From Orbilia blumenaviensis (taxonomy: Eukaryota > Ascomycota > Orbiliomycetes > Orbiliales > Orbiliaceae): a stretch of DNA of 64,000 bases. Shown one piece after another: positions 48,405 through 60,549 of this stretch; position 1 is the stretch's first letter, and each line of letters starts with the position of its first letter. Under the pieces are notes generated by a model, which did no database searches, was not told the DNA's origin, and saw only the letters and a program-made list of their open reading frames with translations. The DNA lies in contig JAVHNS010000011.1 of assembly GCA_036872755.1 (NCBI GenBank), positions 930,001 to 994,000 of the forward strand, written 5' to 3'. The position numbers were made by a program, and so were the translations under genes.

Positions 48405-50076
48405 TTATAACATATAAACCAACATACCTAATCCAACCATGGCGGTCGCCAACCATCCGCTGACTGCGACTCCGCTAGCAGTGTTGGGTTTATCACTAGA
48501 TCCCGCCGGTGTAGGTCCGGGAGTTGGTCCACTAACAGCAGCGTTGCTAGTAAAAGCGGCAACACCGCTTCCATCATCCTTTCGAATAACGTAAATTTCA
48601 CCGGTAGCGTCGGAGCTCATCCACAGGTGTCCAGCAGTGTCGAAACCCAAACCAACAGGCCTGAAGCAAGCAGTCTGGCATTGGGAAAGGTCTGGGTTGG
48701 CCATAATTTCAATAGCTGCGGATTGCGAGTTATTGGCCTCCTTTGGTTGGCCGTTAGCGAAGGCGACGGTGACAACGCGGTAGCCAATTGGCTCAGCTCT
48801 GTTCCAGGAACCGTGGAATGCAACCCAAGCTTGACCATCACCATCGAACTTGATATCAAGAGGAGCCTGATGGGCGTGGAAAGAGATACGTGGTGGCTGA
48901 TAACGTTCGGAACAGATGTTATCGTTGACAGTCGAGTTTTCGATCTGCGCAAATTGGTCGCCAGTTTGGAGGCCATCTTGGTCAGGGATTTCGTTGGCAG
49001 CCCAGACAGCGTAGCAGTTAGGGTAGCCATAGTTGCCACGGGGAGACATGTCGAGGAGGGAGCCGTGGAAGTTTAGTTCTTCAGCTGGGTTGTTCTCGTG
49101 GATTTCCTCGCCGTTCCTGATAAATCATGTTAGTCTTTACAGATTCTTCATCATCCCCATTTTGCACACAAATGAATATTAATTCCTTACCTCATGACTC
49201 CGTCGACAGAGTTCTCAACACTCCACAATTGAGCCTCGTTGTCTTCAGTGATACCAACACTGTTTCTCAGTCCCCATCCGAGGACGAATCCAGCATCGTG
49301 GAAAACAACAGGTTTCTTAGAGATTTCGGAAACGTTGAAAGCTCTGATTTGAGCCTTTCCAGAGTTGACAGAGAGTGTGCTGACATCAACATTGGATTGA
49401 GAACCGACTGAAATGATGAGCCAGTCGGGCTTGGAGATAGGGCTGAGGAGAGTTCTAGTGATGTGACCATCTTCGGCAGCATTGGCCATGCCGGTAACGA
49501 GGGCTTTCCTGTTATCAACGTCGCCAGTCTCGGGATCGTACGCTAATGGAACCTGTTAGCCGACCCATTCAGTGGACCAAACTGTATGGTGCCCTAGACT
49601 AAGACTGAAGTACTTACACCACGAATATGCAACATCCTTTGTTGTGGCGAACAATGTCTTTCCATCAGGCGAGATGGAGATACCATGGTTCAACTATCGA
49701 TACCCGATCAAACCTTGTTAGTCCCTATCATCCAATAAATCCCCCACGCCCCACGTGCGAACTGTGTTGAGGCTGATAAAAATCCCACACTCACCTCAGT
49801 ATCATTAATGATAAGTCTTTGTTCCTGCAGATGGAGGCAAGAATCGACCGAGAATCTATAGATTCCAACTCCACGGTCTACAACTAGCAAATGGCCTGTT
49901 GTATCCCATTGAATGCCTCGTGGAAATTTAAGACCCGTGAACGCAATGTCCGAAATGTAGCCCGGGGCCATTGAAGGCTCAGGAAGGTCGTTGTCGATCC
50001 TGCTACATGATGTTTGCGCTAGCGCACTGGCAGCCAAGAGAGGCGCCGCGAACACAACTTGGGTCGTCCACCGCAT
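48405..50076 (-). CDS. Secreted quinoprotein sugar (glucose/sorbosone-type) dehydrogenase-like enzyme
   Basis: Four minus-strand exons, 50076-49795, 49693-49618, 49542-49191 and 49116-48405, give 473 residues with every junction in phase. Residues 1-25 are a signal peptide (VVFAAPLLAASALAQT). The body is a six-bladed-propeller type fold: GLKFPRGIQWDTTGHLLVVDRG, LNHGISISPDGKTLFATT, FVLGWGLRNSVGITED, EELNFHGSLLDMSPRGNYGYPNCY and FHAHQAPLDIKFDGDGQAWVAFHGSWNR. These match the PQQ-dependent sugar dehydrogenase/sorbosone dehydrogenase family (CAZy AA12-like), which oxidises sugars at the cell surface and may feed electrons to lytic polysaccharide mono-oxygenases. A Ser/Pro/Gly linker and a hydrophobic C-terminus (LATAMVGLGMLVYML) suggest a GPI or membrane anchor. 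Cofactor use is inferred from the family. Confidence 0.88.
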
Positions 50077-52794
50077 TTTTTTTTGGTGCAAATTTTAGGA
50101 AGCCGAAGAGGAGACTTTGAGGAAAGAGGAGATAGAAGGTGGCAAGCTGGATAGTCGGGAGAGTCAATGGATTATATACCTGCAGCGACGGGCGGCGGGG
50201 AGCCTCTGCCGTCCCAGCATTTTTGCCTTTGAGTGGTGCTAGCTCCATTGATAGCTAGCAGGAGCGTGGCCCTGTACAAGCGTACCGGCTCGACGACGCT
50301 ATCAGCACCCTATGTATGCAGCTCAAGCTGGGCTAGACCCAATCGTAGCAAAATCCCAGACCAAGGTGGAGCGCCGGGAGCCCCAAGAGAAATTTATCCA
50401 TCCACATTGGCTTCCTGCTTCAGCCTTTTGTCATGACATTTCCTTTTTTTCTCTTCCGCATTGTCGAGGTAAAGTGCCTGCCGCTTTACCGTGAACAGCG
50501 GTTCCCCATGGCCAGCTGAACTTGAGGAGGAGCTTCGACTTTGTTGAGATGCAGTGTGATTACCAACCAACCAACATGCGCGGAAATCAACTTATCGCAA
50601 GCCGCATTCGCAAGCCGGGTGCATGTTGCGGTTTGTAAACATCAATTGATCCTAAAGACCCGGTTTTCTCAAGCCCAAGTGCAAGTTTGCGTGACGGGGG
50701 ACAAGGCGTTTGTTACGATAAATGACATTAACTGATGTCAAGCGGGGCTAAACTCAACGGCTTCCCGAGAGTCGTTTTAGCCGGGACCTATTGAAGTACC
50801 CTTTCTTTGCCTCTCTACCTCAGACATTTCTTTCGCCTTTGCCTTGTTCAGGTACTGATCGGTGGGAAGCTTGCCATGTGGTACACACTTTTTGTTCGGC
50901 AAAATAGATTACTCTCGACGGTCTGAAGGCTGCAGGCTAGCAAAAACATCCCTGCATTGTGTGGCTAGCGGTGGATCTCGTTCGCTAGGAACTTTCACCC
51001 GAGGATTTGAGAGTTGGCAGCGGATGTGCACCGATGGTTGCAAATTGATATATCAGATTGCATTTTAAGGACGAAATAGCCTAATGCTGGCTATCGATAG
51101 GAATACCTGGTTTTTTGCGGAGAATGCAAGAATCATCGCTTGCTCACGCATATGCTGGATTCAGGTACTCCTACAGTAGGATATTTGGACACAAGCTTGA
51201 CTGGATCCAAATTGGTTTTCGAGCTTCTAAGACAGGGGACAAGCTCGAGAACGTTGGCCCTGCAGGTGAGCTAGTTGGGTAGATATCTCAGCCCGACCGT
51301 ATCTTCTGCACCTGTTTCCCACGGAGAGCGCCGTTGCATTAGCCTGCGCCATTTTATAATCTCGGGGCGCCGGCAACGTCTCGCAACTCGATAACATTTG
51401 GGGGGGCAGACCAATGCAATGAGCAAATTGGACTGCTAACGAGGCTGGTCAGGTTGCACTCAGCCCACCCAAGTATTGCAAAAGGCATGATGATTAATGT
51501 GTTGTTGTATTGTATTTTTATCACGTGGTACAAAAAGGTTTGACAAAGACAGGGGTCTTTCCCGTTCGGGGTTTCGAACTTGCGGTCTACGAAAATGGCA
51601 AAAACCTCAACACCCATTTTGTTTTTGAGGGCGTTGTAGGAAATCCTTTTTAGGATTTTTTAAGTCTCGGGGCACGACCGTCGTATTAAACGACTTGGCT
51701 AATCAACCCGAATGATTATCAAAAGTGAACTTGTTGTTTATAAACCATAGTTGGAGTTGTGCAACACAGTCAGGGTGGAATACCTACCCATATATGAACC
51801 GGCTGAGCTATTTGCCATCATTCTGAGACCTGTCGCAAAGTCCTCAGGTACGGACTGAGACTACTTAGGTACGATGATCAGATTCAATGATAAGTGCTCT
51901 ATCGCCGCTTTTACTCTAGTTTTCCAATCGGATATATTATTCCGATAGTTTCGATACGAAGGAGTGATATATGAGTAGATCCAGAAGTCCGATGCAGCAA
52001 TGCGATGTAGACAAGAACTGCACGATTGATTGGACAGGTATAAAAGAGAGAATTATGGTCCATTTAGCTCATTCCATTGTGAGTCCATATATTTCTACCC
52101 AATCAAAATCCCAATGCTTCTATACTCGGTCAGATGCTGCTGAGGTTGAAGGAAACATTAGACCTAATATGCTAGCTCCACACACTCTGCTACAGTGTGT
52201 TGTTTTTGTTGTAAATCCGGGCATTGAAGTTGTGACCTAAAATGCTTCGGAATGAAGATCCGGTTTCGAATTCAAAGGCTGTGTCGTTGGCCAGCACCCA
52301 AATGCCGCATGAGATTTCGGCGAGAAGGCTGCCCTAATGGGGTGCGCGAGTGCCAAATAAACGATTTGTGACAATGTTCCTGTATCAAGATGCAAGCGAC
52401 CTGCGGTACCTATTGGCCCTGGATATATGCATATCAAATGCTTAACTGCACCGCCCGTTTTACACCTTCGACCGAGACAATTGGGGGCACGTATACAAAG
52501 TACACAGAAGCATACCAGAAATACCACGAGACATGACGCGTAATGCCAACTGTGGCTCCGTTGTGGCCAAGCAAACCCAAGGCCAATGGTGGGAACAAAC
52601 AACTCTCTCGGTTGCCACGGCCGGCCAACGGATAAAAAGGTTCCCTTCTGGTTCCGCAATTCGCGACCTTTCCACCTTGACATAACATCATTCTTGCGAT
52701 TTCACTTCGCATCCCTTCCCAACGTCAAAGAACATAAATTTAACATCGCATAAGCTATACCGACCTTGTTACTGAATAATTGCAATCATCAAAA
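50077..52794. other. Gene-free 2.7-kb region
   Basis: Contains the promoter of the minus-strand dehydrogenase-like gene and, at its right end, the leader of the small zinc-ribbon gene. Frames at 51354-51617, 51971-52240 and 52237-52683 have no support. No repeats or RNA genes were recognised. Confidence 0.5.
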
Positions 52795-53273
52795 ATGGCT
52801 TTTATCTTCGTTTGCGTATGTCAGATCACTCTTCTGTTTGCGCCACCAATATCCCCGACGTCATCGATGCATCAAGCCTTATGAACTGACATCGCAACAA
52901 ATTCACAGGGCACGCAAGACTTCTCATCACGCCTGAAAGGCTACGAGAACGTCCGAGTTAATTGCTCGAACTGTCATAATAACTCCGGTAAGCACTGACC
53001 CACCTGCGAAATATGAGCCCGGAAAAATTCTAACGGAGGAGGATATTAGTAATCGCAATAAAACGCCGCAACTTTTTCACATTTTGCTACATCCCAATCA
53101 TACCGCTATCTTACCATGAAGAACTCAACTGTACCATCTGCAACGCCCGCTCAAAAATTTCTAAACAACAACTCGACCAGTTAGCGAACCAACATCAGAT
53201 GGGGAATGTAGGCGGTGGCGGATTACAACACGGATATCACCCGCCAGGGCCGGAGGAATATTATGGAAAGTGA
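52795..53273 (+). CDS. Small zinc-ribbon protein, 107 residues
   Basis: Three small exons, 52795-52815, 52909-52987 and 53050-53273. Joined, they read MAFIFVCGTQDFSSRLKGYE, then NCSNCHNN, then VIAIKRRNFFTFCYIPIIPLS and NCTICNARSKISKQQL. Two CxxC pairs (about residues 25-28 and 68-71) flank a hydrophobic FFTFCYIPIIPLS segment, the arrangement of the fungal zinc-ribbon family often labelled zinc_ribbon_15. The tail is Gly/His/Pro-rich and ends GPEEYYGK. The role is unknown; the pattern suggests a small metal-binding protein at a membrane. No single exon is long enough to stand out, but phases agree at both introns and a CTAAC branch site precedes the second acceptor. Confidence 0.8.
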
Positions 53274-56200
53274 GAATAGAATATAGTCACCTGAAAAAAG
53301 ACTGAAACGAAATAGTGGAGGCTACGCTGGAATTACGATTTTTTTTCGGGTGCATTTTGTGTGATTGTGCGCCGTTGGAAATACGTCCATTTGGTCTTCG
53401 CATTCATGGGGGAGTTTCGGTGTTACGTTACTAGTCCATCGTTGGTGGGCACATTTTACCCATAGTTTGGTTTTGAGGCTGCATTTTGCTTCCCTTGTTT
53501 ACAACAATTTTAATATACCCCTTTGCCCTTGAAGTCGGCATTTAAGGACATCGGATCAGCATATTTATTAATAGTGGTCAAGCGCCCATATATATATCAC
53601 ATTTTCCCAACACAATTCTCCCATATTTTAGACAGCTGGTTACTCACTGCGCTGGCTACCTCGCAAAACAACTCATAGTCAGCGAATGTGAACGCGAATG
53701 AAGTCACATATGCACATTCGCAATTTGGTTTTACGGGGTGAGCTTAGATTTAATTCGGAAGGGCCAAAGTAGGATCCGGAAGACATCAGCATTAAATTTA
53801 GTGCAATGTCCTCCCTGCTGTCGGGCCTCACATCGGCATTCTAATGCCGTCTGGATCGATCCTTGGAATCCACTTCATATTAATGTATGTGTCCATGTCG
53901 TACAAAAACTTACAGATCTATACCCAGTTATGTACCGGTAATCGGAGCTGAGCCCCAGGCACTAGGTACTGCTTTTTGAACTGAACCTTAATTACACTAA
54001 TTGAAACATGATATAGTCTATATTGATGTAAAAAAAAAACAGGCTGATATATAGGTACTCATGCGTTGAATATGTCAGCTTAATCATGATGCGACCGGCG
54101 ACCAGGACTCTTATTTTCATTATTATACCCCCGCAAAATTAATTCCCAATACTAGGTCCAATTTATATTTTACGATGTCGCCAAGTCTTCTAGATGTATG
54201 CTTATTTTGTGCTAGTGCTATATCTTGTCTACCAGCTTACCTTGGTTCCACATCTGCGGCGCCATGGAAGGGATGACAACGGGAATGTCAGAAAACTACA
54301 CAGGGCCAGTAGGAGGAAAATTCACAAGCATATTTACATATTGTGTTAATTATAATTACTGAGGGAGAGAAGAGGTTCGTAATAGCAATGACTACGTACA
54401 TTCGCCAGAAACCTTTTAGACCTTTGGCTATCATAGGTTGGTGCCCCCATTGTCCGGGCTATTTCCTATCCCTGTCTACAAACACCTAAGATACAACTCG
54501 TTCAACCTTGCTGCTTCACCACTGCAGTACTGAGTACAAGACCTATGAATGCCTTCCCGGTTAACCCAAAGGCACCCTACGCTTTTGCTAGATTGCCTAT
54601 TAAGCTATCTTTTACCAACCCCCGTGGAAATTACAACATCCTACCCACGCCCCCAAGTCGAAAATTCACTCTCCACAGCTTAAACTTCAATTGTACTACC
54701 ATAAGCGTAGGGCCGGCTCCTATGGCTTTGTTGATTCAGTGTACTATTAGGTGTTACCGCCTACTACCCTTCTACCAATGGCGCAGAAAAGAAAGGTGGT
54801 GGCGTAGGAGCTACACTTACGCCGGTACCTGGAAGCGACGAAAAGCCGTTGATAATTATGAAAAAAAAGCCCACAAGCCTTTGTGGATTTTGGGGATAGA
54901 TTGAAAGACGCTAAAAGTGTGAGGACCAAATATGTGAGAGGAAGGACGACAGGATTGCCCAGTGGGGTTGAGGTACCTGAAGATACGGTATTGATGACAG
55001 TCGATAATATAAACTCTACACTTTTTTTAATAAGTGAAGATGTATTTTTTTGGATAAGTTATATCAATATCACCCTCAAGGCCTAGTTCAGAAAACTAAC
55101 ACCCAAGATGATTTGAAATAAAAATGTGTTTGGAGGCTGACAATATTCCAATCTGATCTTGAAATCCCCTCTATGTAGATCTATTAATACATATGCATGG
55201 ATGTAGCAGATACATTCAGGTTTCAGCTCTCAATTCACCCCCTGAGCCCCGGATTACAAAGTCTGAAATAATTTGTTCGACCCGTCTTAATGTTGCAAGG
55301 CTAAAACGAAAATATTGCTTTAACTTGCTAATGGGGGTTGAGGACGGCCTAATAGGGGCGCATATTAATGGCGAAGTACAGAATACGTGCATACTCACTC
55401 CCGAGGAATGTTAAACAGACGAAGCCCACTCGTCAACCAATCAATGCAGGAGGAAAAGTATATGTTTAAATCTCCGGAGGGCAACAGAAACTAGATAGAA
55501 GTTAACGTTGCTATTAATTTCCACATATCCAACTAGCTTCACCGGTTTAGATGCGGTGCAATCATGGAACATCTTGCAGAAAATCTGGGGCTGGGAGGGC
55601 CGTCGACCGCCCTGCTCAAATCTATACCGTATACCGAGTCAGGCCCAGTTTCACCTTAACTGAAATTATTTGGGATATTGTAACAGGCTGAGGTCTGGGC
55701 GCGAGTCAAGTAACAGGTTAGTGAATCTCATCTTTTACTTTATTTAGCATTTTGCCCCTATGAAGGTGTGTACATGTGTACCGCGGTTGCACAAAGACGA
55801 TAGGCCCGGAATCAATTCGTTAAACGAGGCTGCAGGCTACATGTTACTAACCCTCCCGCGCGAATCTGATCCGAATCCCGTCAAGCCACCGATCTGCATG
55901 GTACTAGTATACTAGTACTAGAGTGTGTCGATGGTTCCTACCTTTGCATATGAAACAATCGAGCCTCGTGGGCAACCGGTTAACCTTAGATCTTATTCGC
56001 GAGAACACCCAATCTTTCCCTTTAAAGTCTAGCCCACCAAATTCCCGATTTTCACGATCAGCGTGCTAATAGTATACAGAGTAACAACATACAGATACGC
56101 ATATTACATAATTTCAATTTGTAAATTTAGGTATTCCACATGGCCCAGATGTTTGACGGGCAGCAGGTTGGCCACATTGGATACACCTACAACTTCGAAG

Positions 56201-56643
56201 TACTTCTTTTCAACCCAGTCTACCATAATGAGAATAAACTGGTTTCTAAGTTTGGCAAACAGCAGGTCTAATATGTAACATAGGTTCCTTGCATGGCCAT
56301 GGACTGTATTCCAAATACTCAAGTACTCTAAACAGCGAAGGGGGGGTTTTTTTTTTTTGGCTCAGCCCTCCACATGCACACTAGGCGCCGGAAATCGAAT
56401 CTCGAGAATTAAATCTACGCGCGCCCCACACCATATTTCTAGTATATAATTACCTATACGCACAATATTAATTAACACTAAACACTCAGTCAGCTTGTTT
56501 AACTTGGTTGGGTCTATCAACATCTAATCTAATTGTCTCGTATAACTTAATTTCATATCAATCGATTGTCCACAGCACTATCGCTAGCCGCGGGATTGGA
56601 ACCTACCCCACAGTGTCGGCCGCCTGCCACCTATTAGTAACCA
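53274..56643. other. Gene-free 3.4-kb region upstream of the NLR gene
   Basis: Frames at 54545-54904 and 55193-55414 have no start, splice or family support. A perfect 18-bp palindrome (GTACTAGTATACTAGTAC) lies at 55901-55918. The rest holds nothing recognised. Confidence 0.5.
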
Positions 56644-59600
56644 ATGGCCAACCAAAATTTTAGAACGTTAACCCTCGAAGATTACACTATAGGATGGATT
56701 TGCGCCCTAACAGAGGAGTTTGTTGCCGCAAAGCTCATGCTAGATGAAACACATCCTACCCTCCCAGTCCATCCAAACGATACAAATACATATAAACTAG
56801 GCTCCATCGGCGAACACAACATCGTGATAGCCTGTTTACCCGAGGCCGGGGCGAACCAAGCCGCAACTGTTGCAACTTGGATGGCTAGTAGCTTTCCAAA
56901 TGTCAAAATCGGACTTATGGTTGGCATTGGCGGTGGCATCCCGTCAAAAGTTAGCCTAGGCGACATTGTAGTCAGTACGCCAGTCGATCAATATCCTGGA
57001 GTGGTCCAACACGATTTTGGAAAAGAGCTGGACGGAACTTTTAAGCGAACTGGGGCATTAAACAAGCCGCCTACAGTGCTCTTAACGGCGTTGAGGTCTC
57101 TCAGGTCCAAGCATACCATCTGCCGATTCAGTATACACAAACGTCTCAATGATCTGAGGGAGTCACGTCCCGGCTTGGAGCCAGCTTATACTCGCAGACC
57201 TACCGTTTATCCTGCTCTTACAAATTCTCAAACAAACTCTGATAATCCTCAAGTCCACTACGGTCTAATCGCATCAGGAAATCGAGTGATAAAGAGTGCT
57301 GTAGCTCGAGATACCCTTGATTACAGCCTTGGAGGCCAGGTATTATGTATTGAAATGGAGGCAGCGGGGTTGATGGATAACTTTCCTTGCATAGTCATCC
57401 GCGGTATCTGTGATTATGCCGACGCAAATAAAAACGACGACTGGCATGGATATGCCGCCATGGCTGCGGCGATATATGCTAAAGAACTCATGGAAAAAAT
57501 ACGACCGGTAGAAGTTCAAAAGGAAATACCCATCAAAGAAATCCTTCGACGCCAAGGTTAGTTAATTTATAATTATTTCTTGAAAAGGATTTCTGTATTT
57601 CTGGCGACTAGCACGACTACAGGTTCCTGGATATTATTTGCACCTGCAATGTTAGCTAACTTGTTAATAGGCAGAATGATTCAGGAAGTTCATAAAAACA
57701 CTACGAATGTCAGATCAATTCTATCATATGAAGAAATATTCAAGTTCCTAGACCATATAACACCAATCAGACACGGCCTTCAACATAGTAGTATTTCCAA
57801 CAAGCGACAGCCAGATACAGGCCAGTGGTTTCTAGAGACACCGGAGTATCGTCACTGGCTAATTCAAAACAAGGAAGTATTACATTGCACAGGAATTCCC
57901 GGGGTAGGGAAAACATTCTTAGCATCGAGAGTTATAGATCATCTTGTCAGCTTATGCTGCGACCCTGCGCGGCCGGAACCAAGTCTTCTAGACGAAGAAT
58001 TAGAGGCCACAACCGAGACCAAAGAGAAATCGCGAATCGGGATAGCATATGTCTATTGTGACTACAGACAAGCGATGGAACAAACAGCCCTCAACATCCT
58101 CACGAGCCTGATGGTACAACTAGTTCACCAAAGTCTTCCCTCTACAGAGGATGATTCCGATCCCAACGACGGACCATCTTTGCCGAGCGCTGTGGAGGCA
58201 CTACGGCAGGAGTATCGCCGATATGGACTGATTCCATCGATTGATAAGATCGCAAAAGCCATCAAATCAATGGCCACAACGACATTTTCAAGGGTGTATA
58301 TTGTTATCGATGCCCTTGATGAATGCGAAACTTCCGCCCACGACCGACAAGATCTTCTTCGTCATATTTTTCGCCTCCGCGCTGAGGCGAATATAAATAT
58401 ATTTGCGACATCAAAGCACGTTCCGGTAATCATGCAACAACTTGAAAGTGAGGGCTGCTGCAAACTTGAGGTTCGAGCTCACGATGAGGACCTTCAAAAG
58501 TATTTGAGTAGCCAGGTCATGCGATCCGGGAGTGCTATGTTACAAGACCACTATAAAACCATAGAAGCCTCTATCATAAAAGCTGCAGATGGAATGTAAG
58601 TCAAGAATATAATGATATACGGCCTATTAGATATTAGAAACTAATTCGGTTTTGATTGAATCTGGTATAGATTTCTCCTCGCCCAACTTCATTTCGAATC
58701 CATAGTAAACAAAACTTCGCCTGGTCAGTTGAAAAATACACTAAAAAGCCTTGCCACTGGCGACGGAGCATATCTTGCTACATATGGCAACATTATGGAG
58801 AGGATAAATATCCAAAATCCAGATTTCGTAACTCTAGCGTACCGGGTTTTGACTTGGGTCATTTGCGCTGAAACTCCACTCACGATACTTCAACTAAGAC
58901 AAGCTCTTAGTTTGGAGCAAACGCTGGGAGGTGATAGAATCGGTCTCGATACTACCTATTTCCCCGAAGTCGATCTAAGCAACTGCCCCGATATCAATAC
59001 CATGATATCCGTCTGTGCAGGGTTAATCACAATAGTAGACGAAGACGTATTTTCCCGTGGAGGACGAACCATCCGATTGGTACACTCTACCGCTCAAGAT
59101 TTCTTTCATCAGGTTTGGGATTTCGACAAAGCCCATACCTCTATTGGGAAAACATGCATCAAATACCTAGTACGCAGCTACCCAAGGAGCCCCACAGCTA
59201 TCGATCCATGTAGTTTGAGATACTATGCAATGGCGCATTGGGGAAACCATGTCAGTAAATCTCCGGACACAATACTGGGTTCCATGGCCTTTGAGATGCT
59301 TCAAAATGATGCCATTTTAACAGCGCTTGGATCTTCTGTATTTGAGACCAAGAGTTTTACTAGACTACATGTTGCAGCATATTTTGGACTTACAGTCTGC
59401 GCTGAACTGCTTCTCCAAATGGGTTCCGACCCAGATGCCATAGGCGACGAATCATATGGCGAATCCCCATTATGGTGGGCTACTACGAAGGGTCACCTTG
59501 CCATAGTAGAGCTGCTGCTCAATAATGGTGCAAATCCCAACATCGTAACCAGATCAGGTTCAACGCCACTTTCTCAGGCAGCAGCGGGTGGACAAACCAG

Positions 59601-60054
59601 GATGGCGAAGTTGCTGATTCACTCTGGTGCCGACATACATGCGAGGAATACATTTGGAGAAACCATTCTATCATCAATCGCTGGGACCGGGCTAACCAGT
59701 CTTGTGAAATTACTCTTAAACCAGGGCGCTGATCCAAACACTCAGGATATCTATGGCAAAACGCCACTGCTGACAGCGTCAAAATATGGAAACGTATCAA
59801 TCATGAAGCTTTTGCTTGATGCTGGGGCTGATATAAACACAGCAGAGATACGGGGGATTACACCGTTGATGAGAGCCGTAATGGCGGATTCGCTTGAAGC
59901 CGTTACGCTGCTTGTTGACAATGGCGCTAACCAATTCGTGCATGATAAGTGGTGCAATACGGCATACTCGTGGGCAGTTTCTTTAGAACGTAGGAGGATT
60001 TTGGAGTACCTTTTTAACCCTTACTCTGTTGGGGTCACGAACCTTATGATGTGA
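56644..60054 (+). CDS. NLR-type protein: nucleoside phosphorylase-NACHT-ankyrin
   Basis: Exons 56644-57556, 57671-58595 and 58671-60054 give 1073 residues. Residues about 10-290 are a PNP_UDP-type nucleoside phosphorylase fold (YTIGWICALTEEFVAAKLML, VGIGGGIPSKVSLGDIVVS, VLCIEMEAAGLMDNFPCIVIRGICDYAD). A NACHT NTPase follows, with the P-loop GIPGVGKTFLASR near 379-391 and the Walker B block VYIVIDALDECE near 514-525. About five ankyrin repeats (845-1050; for example GESPLWWATTKGHLAIVELLLNNGANPN) form the C-terminal sensor. In fungi such proteins act in non-self recognition and regulated cell death, with the phosphorylase as N-terminal effector. The ankyrins differ from each other, unlike the near-identical repeats of fast-evolving NLRs. 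The stop overlaps a possible donor (GTGAGT at 60052), so a further exon is possible. Confidence 0.88.
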
Positions 60055-60549
60055 GTGTTTTTAGATATTCATACACCGTCTAATGTTTACGGCAAAGGCG
60101 TTACTACTTGTATATCCTGCGGAACATTAATCCGCGGGTTTGATTCTGCTATAGAAAGGCGTTAAGCTTGTACTTGCAATTGTATATATTTGATATTCAG
60201 CAGGCGAACTATTCTTCCGGGGTGGCAGTCTTTTTCAAAAGCTAAATTCATGTTGTTGGAGTTTGGACTGGGCTAGAATATATAAATAAATCTAATACCG
60301 TTTTGATTATTTTGGCCGAAGACCCAATGCTTGATAATTATAATGCTAAATCCAAGCTAGACGTAGGTACATAGTGCCAATAATCTGCCTAGGTTTAAGG
60401 ACATTGTGGTTATTTTTGCGTTGGTGTGACCTAGCTCGAAATTGGAAACGCCTGTTCCCGAGCTGGCGCGACTTCGGTTCCATCGACAACTGATTCCAAC
60501 TGTACTCACAGTCTTAGCGCCACCATCCCATCATCGCGACATCCCCACC
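60055..60549. other. Intergenic between the NLR and PPP4R2 genes
   Basis: A 495-bp interval with the NLR 3' flank and the PPP4R2 promoter. No specific element recognised. Confidence 0.5.

Noticed and set aside
51540..51610. Possible tRNA T-arm (GGTTTCGAACTTGC)
   Set aside because: No matching acceptor, D- or anticodon arm could be folded around it.
54545..54904. 119-codon plus-strand frame
   Set aside because: Proline- and Arg/Trp-rich without domain or intron support; surrounded by non-coding DNA.
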